A stretch of DNA of 64,000 nt. Origin: Nicotiana tabacum. Taxonomy: Eukaryota > Streptophyta > Magnoliopsida > Solanales > Solanaceae. Positions within the stretch are counted from its first letter, which is position 1, and each line of letters opens with the position of its first letter. Below, one piece after another: positions 62,824 to 64,000 of this stretch. The translations under genes and the position numbers were made by a program. The notes beneath the pieces were generated by a model. That model had not been told where the DNA came from. It made no database searches and was given only the letters and a program-made list of their open reading frames with translations. The stretch lies in assembly GCF_000715075.1 (NCBI RefSeq), contig NC_134090.1:49049792-49113791 (forward strand), in the 5' to 3' direction.

Positions 62824-63533
62824 TGCAAGAATGCCTCGAGACCCCGAGGACAGGAAACCAAGGCCGAGTTCCCGACCTCGGGGCTCGTCGAGGCCCAACT
62901 CAAAGAAGACGGAGATCGATGACAAGACAGAGGGGGAAGCTACCAAGGCATATGGCTAAGTCTGATAGGGTCGGCCTATCCAGAGCCTATGCTGAGGCAT
63001 CATGTCAAACCATCTTATCTCCATAATTTGTAATTAATACCCATGTACTTGTAGCCGAGTTCCCCACCTATATAAAGGGGACTCGCCCTACCTTGTAAAG
63101 GGCTCATGTTGCTCCATTTTCTCCATAAGTGCAATAATATCTCTCCCTCACTCTTTTCTTTCTAACTTTCTTGTTCTCACTGGCTCGAGGCCACCTTTAC
63201 ATCCATCGTTCTCTTAATTGTTCTTCATCATATAGCTTAGTATTGGGCCGTAAAGAGCCTTGTTTAATTATATCCTAAACTGTTATCCCATTCCCGACTA
63301 TCCCTGATAGCTCGAACTCGACGCTGACGTCGACCCCGAGGTCCTCCATTGACCAGACCTTTACCCGGGCAGTAGGCCCTCGGTTCGATTACTATCTCGT
63401 TTTAGCTTGCATTTCATCATTAAACCCCATATTATTAGCATCAACTGCTCTAACAACTAGCTCGGGAATCGATCACGTATTTTTAGAATCCCATTTACAA
63501 ATTTAATTGTTGTTACCATTTTCACGGTAAATA
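62824..63533 (+). repeat. 5' LTR of element G (left end approximate)
   Basis: Ends CACGGTAAATA, followed by GTTTGGCGCCCACCATGGGG. TATA CCTATATAAAGGGG at about 63066, with a T/C-rich leader after it. LTR ends of this kind are seen in A and D. No partner LTR lies in the window. Confidence 0.6.
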
Positions 63534-63556
63534 GTTTGGCGCCCACCATGGGGCTA
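63534..63556 (+). other. Primer-binding-site region of element G
   Basis: GTTTGGCGCCCACCATGGGG abuts the LTR end, the same style as element A. Confidence 0.6.
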
Positions 63557-63654
63557 AAAAATAATAGTGATTATTTTCTTGTTGGCTTCATTGCACAAAT
63601 GCACATTATCTTTCACACTTTTTCTTGTCCAAGATCCTTTGATTTCAGGTCAAA

Positions 63655-64000
63655 ATGTCTGGCTCGGTGAACAGAGTCGAGAACGACAACCTCAAAAACC
63701 ACAGGGAAAATGGCATGGCTGTCCCGGCCGCTGGAGCACCACCATAGAATCCCGATAACACGCCCGAACCGATTCTAGCGGACACGGATTCACAGGATGC
63801 ACAACAAGTCGACGAAATTTTCACACCGACAGAAGCATACGACACAGCAACCGACAAGAAGCTCAAAAAACCCCGCCCCGGGAAGAATAGGAAGTTAGCC
63901 TTCATGATATTTTTGAAATGGTGCAAGCACAGCAGTTAGCGATCTCTCAGTTGCAGAGCCATCCAAAGACTCCCAGCACAGTAGCGCCGGGCCAAACGAG
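63655..64000 (+). pseudogene. gag N-terminus of element G (runs off the window)
   Basis: ATG at 63655 (MSGSVNRVENDNLKNHRENG) after the CAG|GTCAAA context, matching the gag start of element A. A TAG at 63746 interrupts it, and the frame then continues acidic (EPILADTDSQDAQQVDEIF). Incomplete at the window edge. Confidence 0.6.

Overview
The window is plant nuclear DNA. Spliced introns, a MIKC*-type MADS-box gene, a tRNA-derived SINE, MITEs and a deep pile of Ty3/gypsy LTR retrotransposons all point that way. The element types (an Ogre-like giant element, an Athila-like element, Tat-like elements with gag start contexts and PBSs of one style) and the overall look suggest a large-genome Solanaceae, most likely Nicotiana. 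That species guess is inference; no search was run.

Layout. 1-2460: two direct copies of a dispersed repeat (here R1). 3131-3469: a MITE. 4721-9315 (minus): the only apparently intact host gene, a 12-exon MIKC*-type MADS-box transcription factor whose predicted exons join into an open frame of 420 codons plus stop. 10376-11187 and 38586-39574: a short array of direct repeats of about 0.4-0.65 kb, interrupted by a very large insertion. 11188-38580: three nested retroelements. Outer element A (624-632 bp LTRs, TSD TTCAG) carries decayed gag and an antisense ORF but no pol. Solo-LTR-like element B (TSD GTCTC) sits inside the antisense ORF. Innermost element C is a 20-kb Ogre-like element with ORF1, gag, protease, a probable intron, RT-RNaseH, integrase, a 51-bp minisatellite and a 3.84-kb 3' LTR. 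Its 5' LTR is truncated at a GA microsatellite.

39134-39763: a SINE and an exon-like fragment. 40060-40416: a second copy of the MITE, inverted. About 41220-61880: Tat-like element D (plus strand, decayed), itself broken twice. One break is a 1.03-kb MULE-like transposon with TIRs of about 190 bp (45207-46238). The other is Athila-like element E on the minus strand (47083-61050, two 1524-bp LTRs). 61915-62790: a third R1 copy, inverted. 62800-64000: the 5' LTR and gag start of another Tat-like element, G, which runs off the window.

How it works together. Only the MADS gene looks like functional host coding sequence. All the pol frames carry stops or frameshifts, many explicable as C-to-T or G-to-A changes, as expected for methylated, silenced transposons. 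Removing one TSD plus the insert rejoins the target reading frame at the D/MULE and D/E junctions, which supports the nesting order. I found no rRNA, tRNA gene or CRISPR array. Nothing here is convincingly a new biological system. The most unusual items are the pol-less element A with its antisense gene, the MULE with a perfect 34-bp palindrome, the recurrent GCGGCCGC motif in element E, and the 19-nt microexon of the MADS gene.
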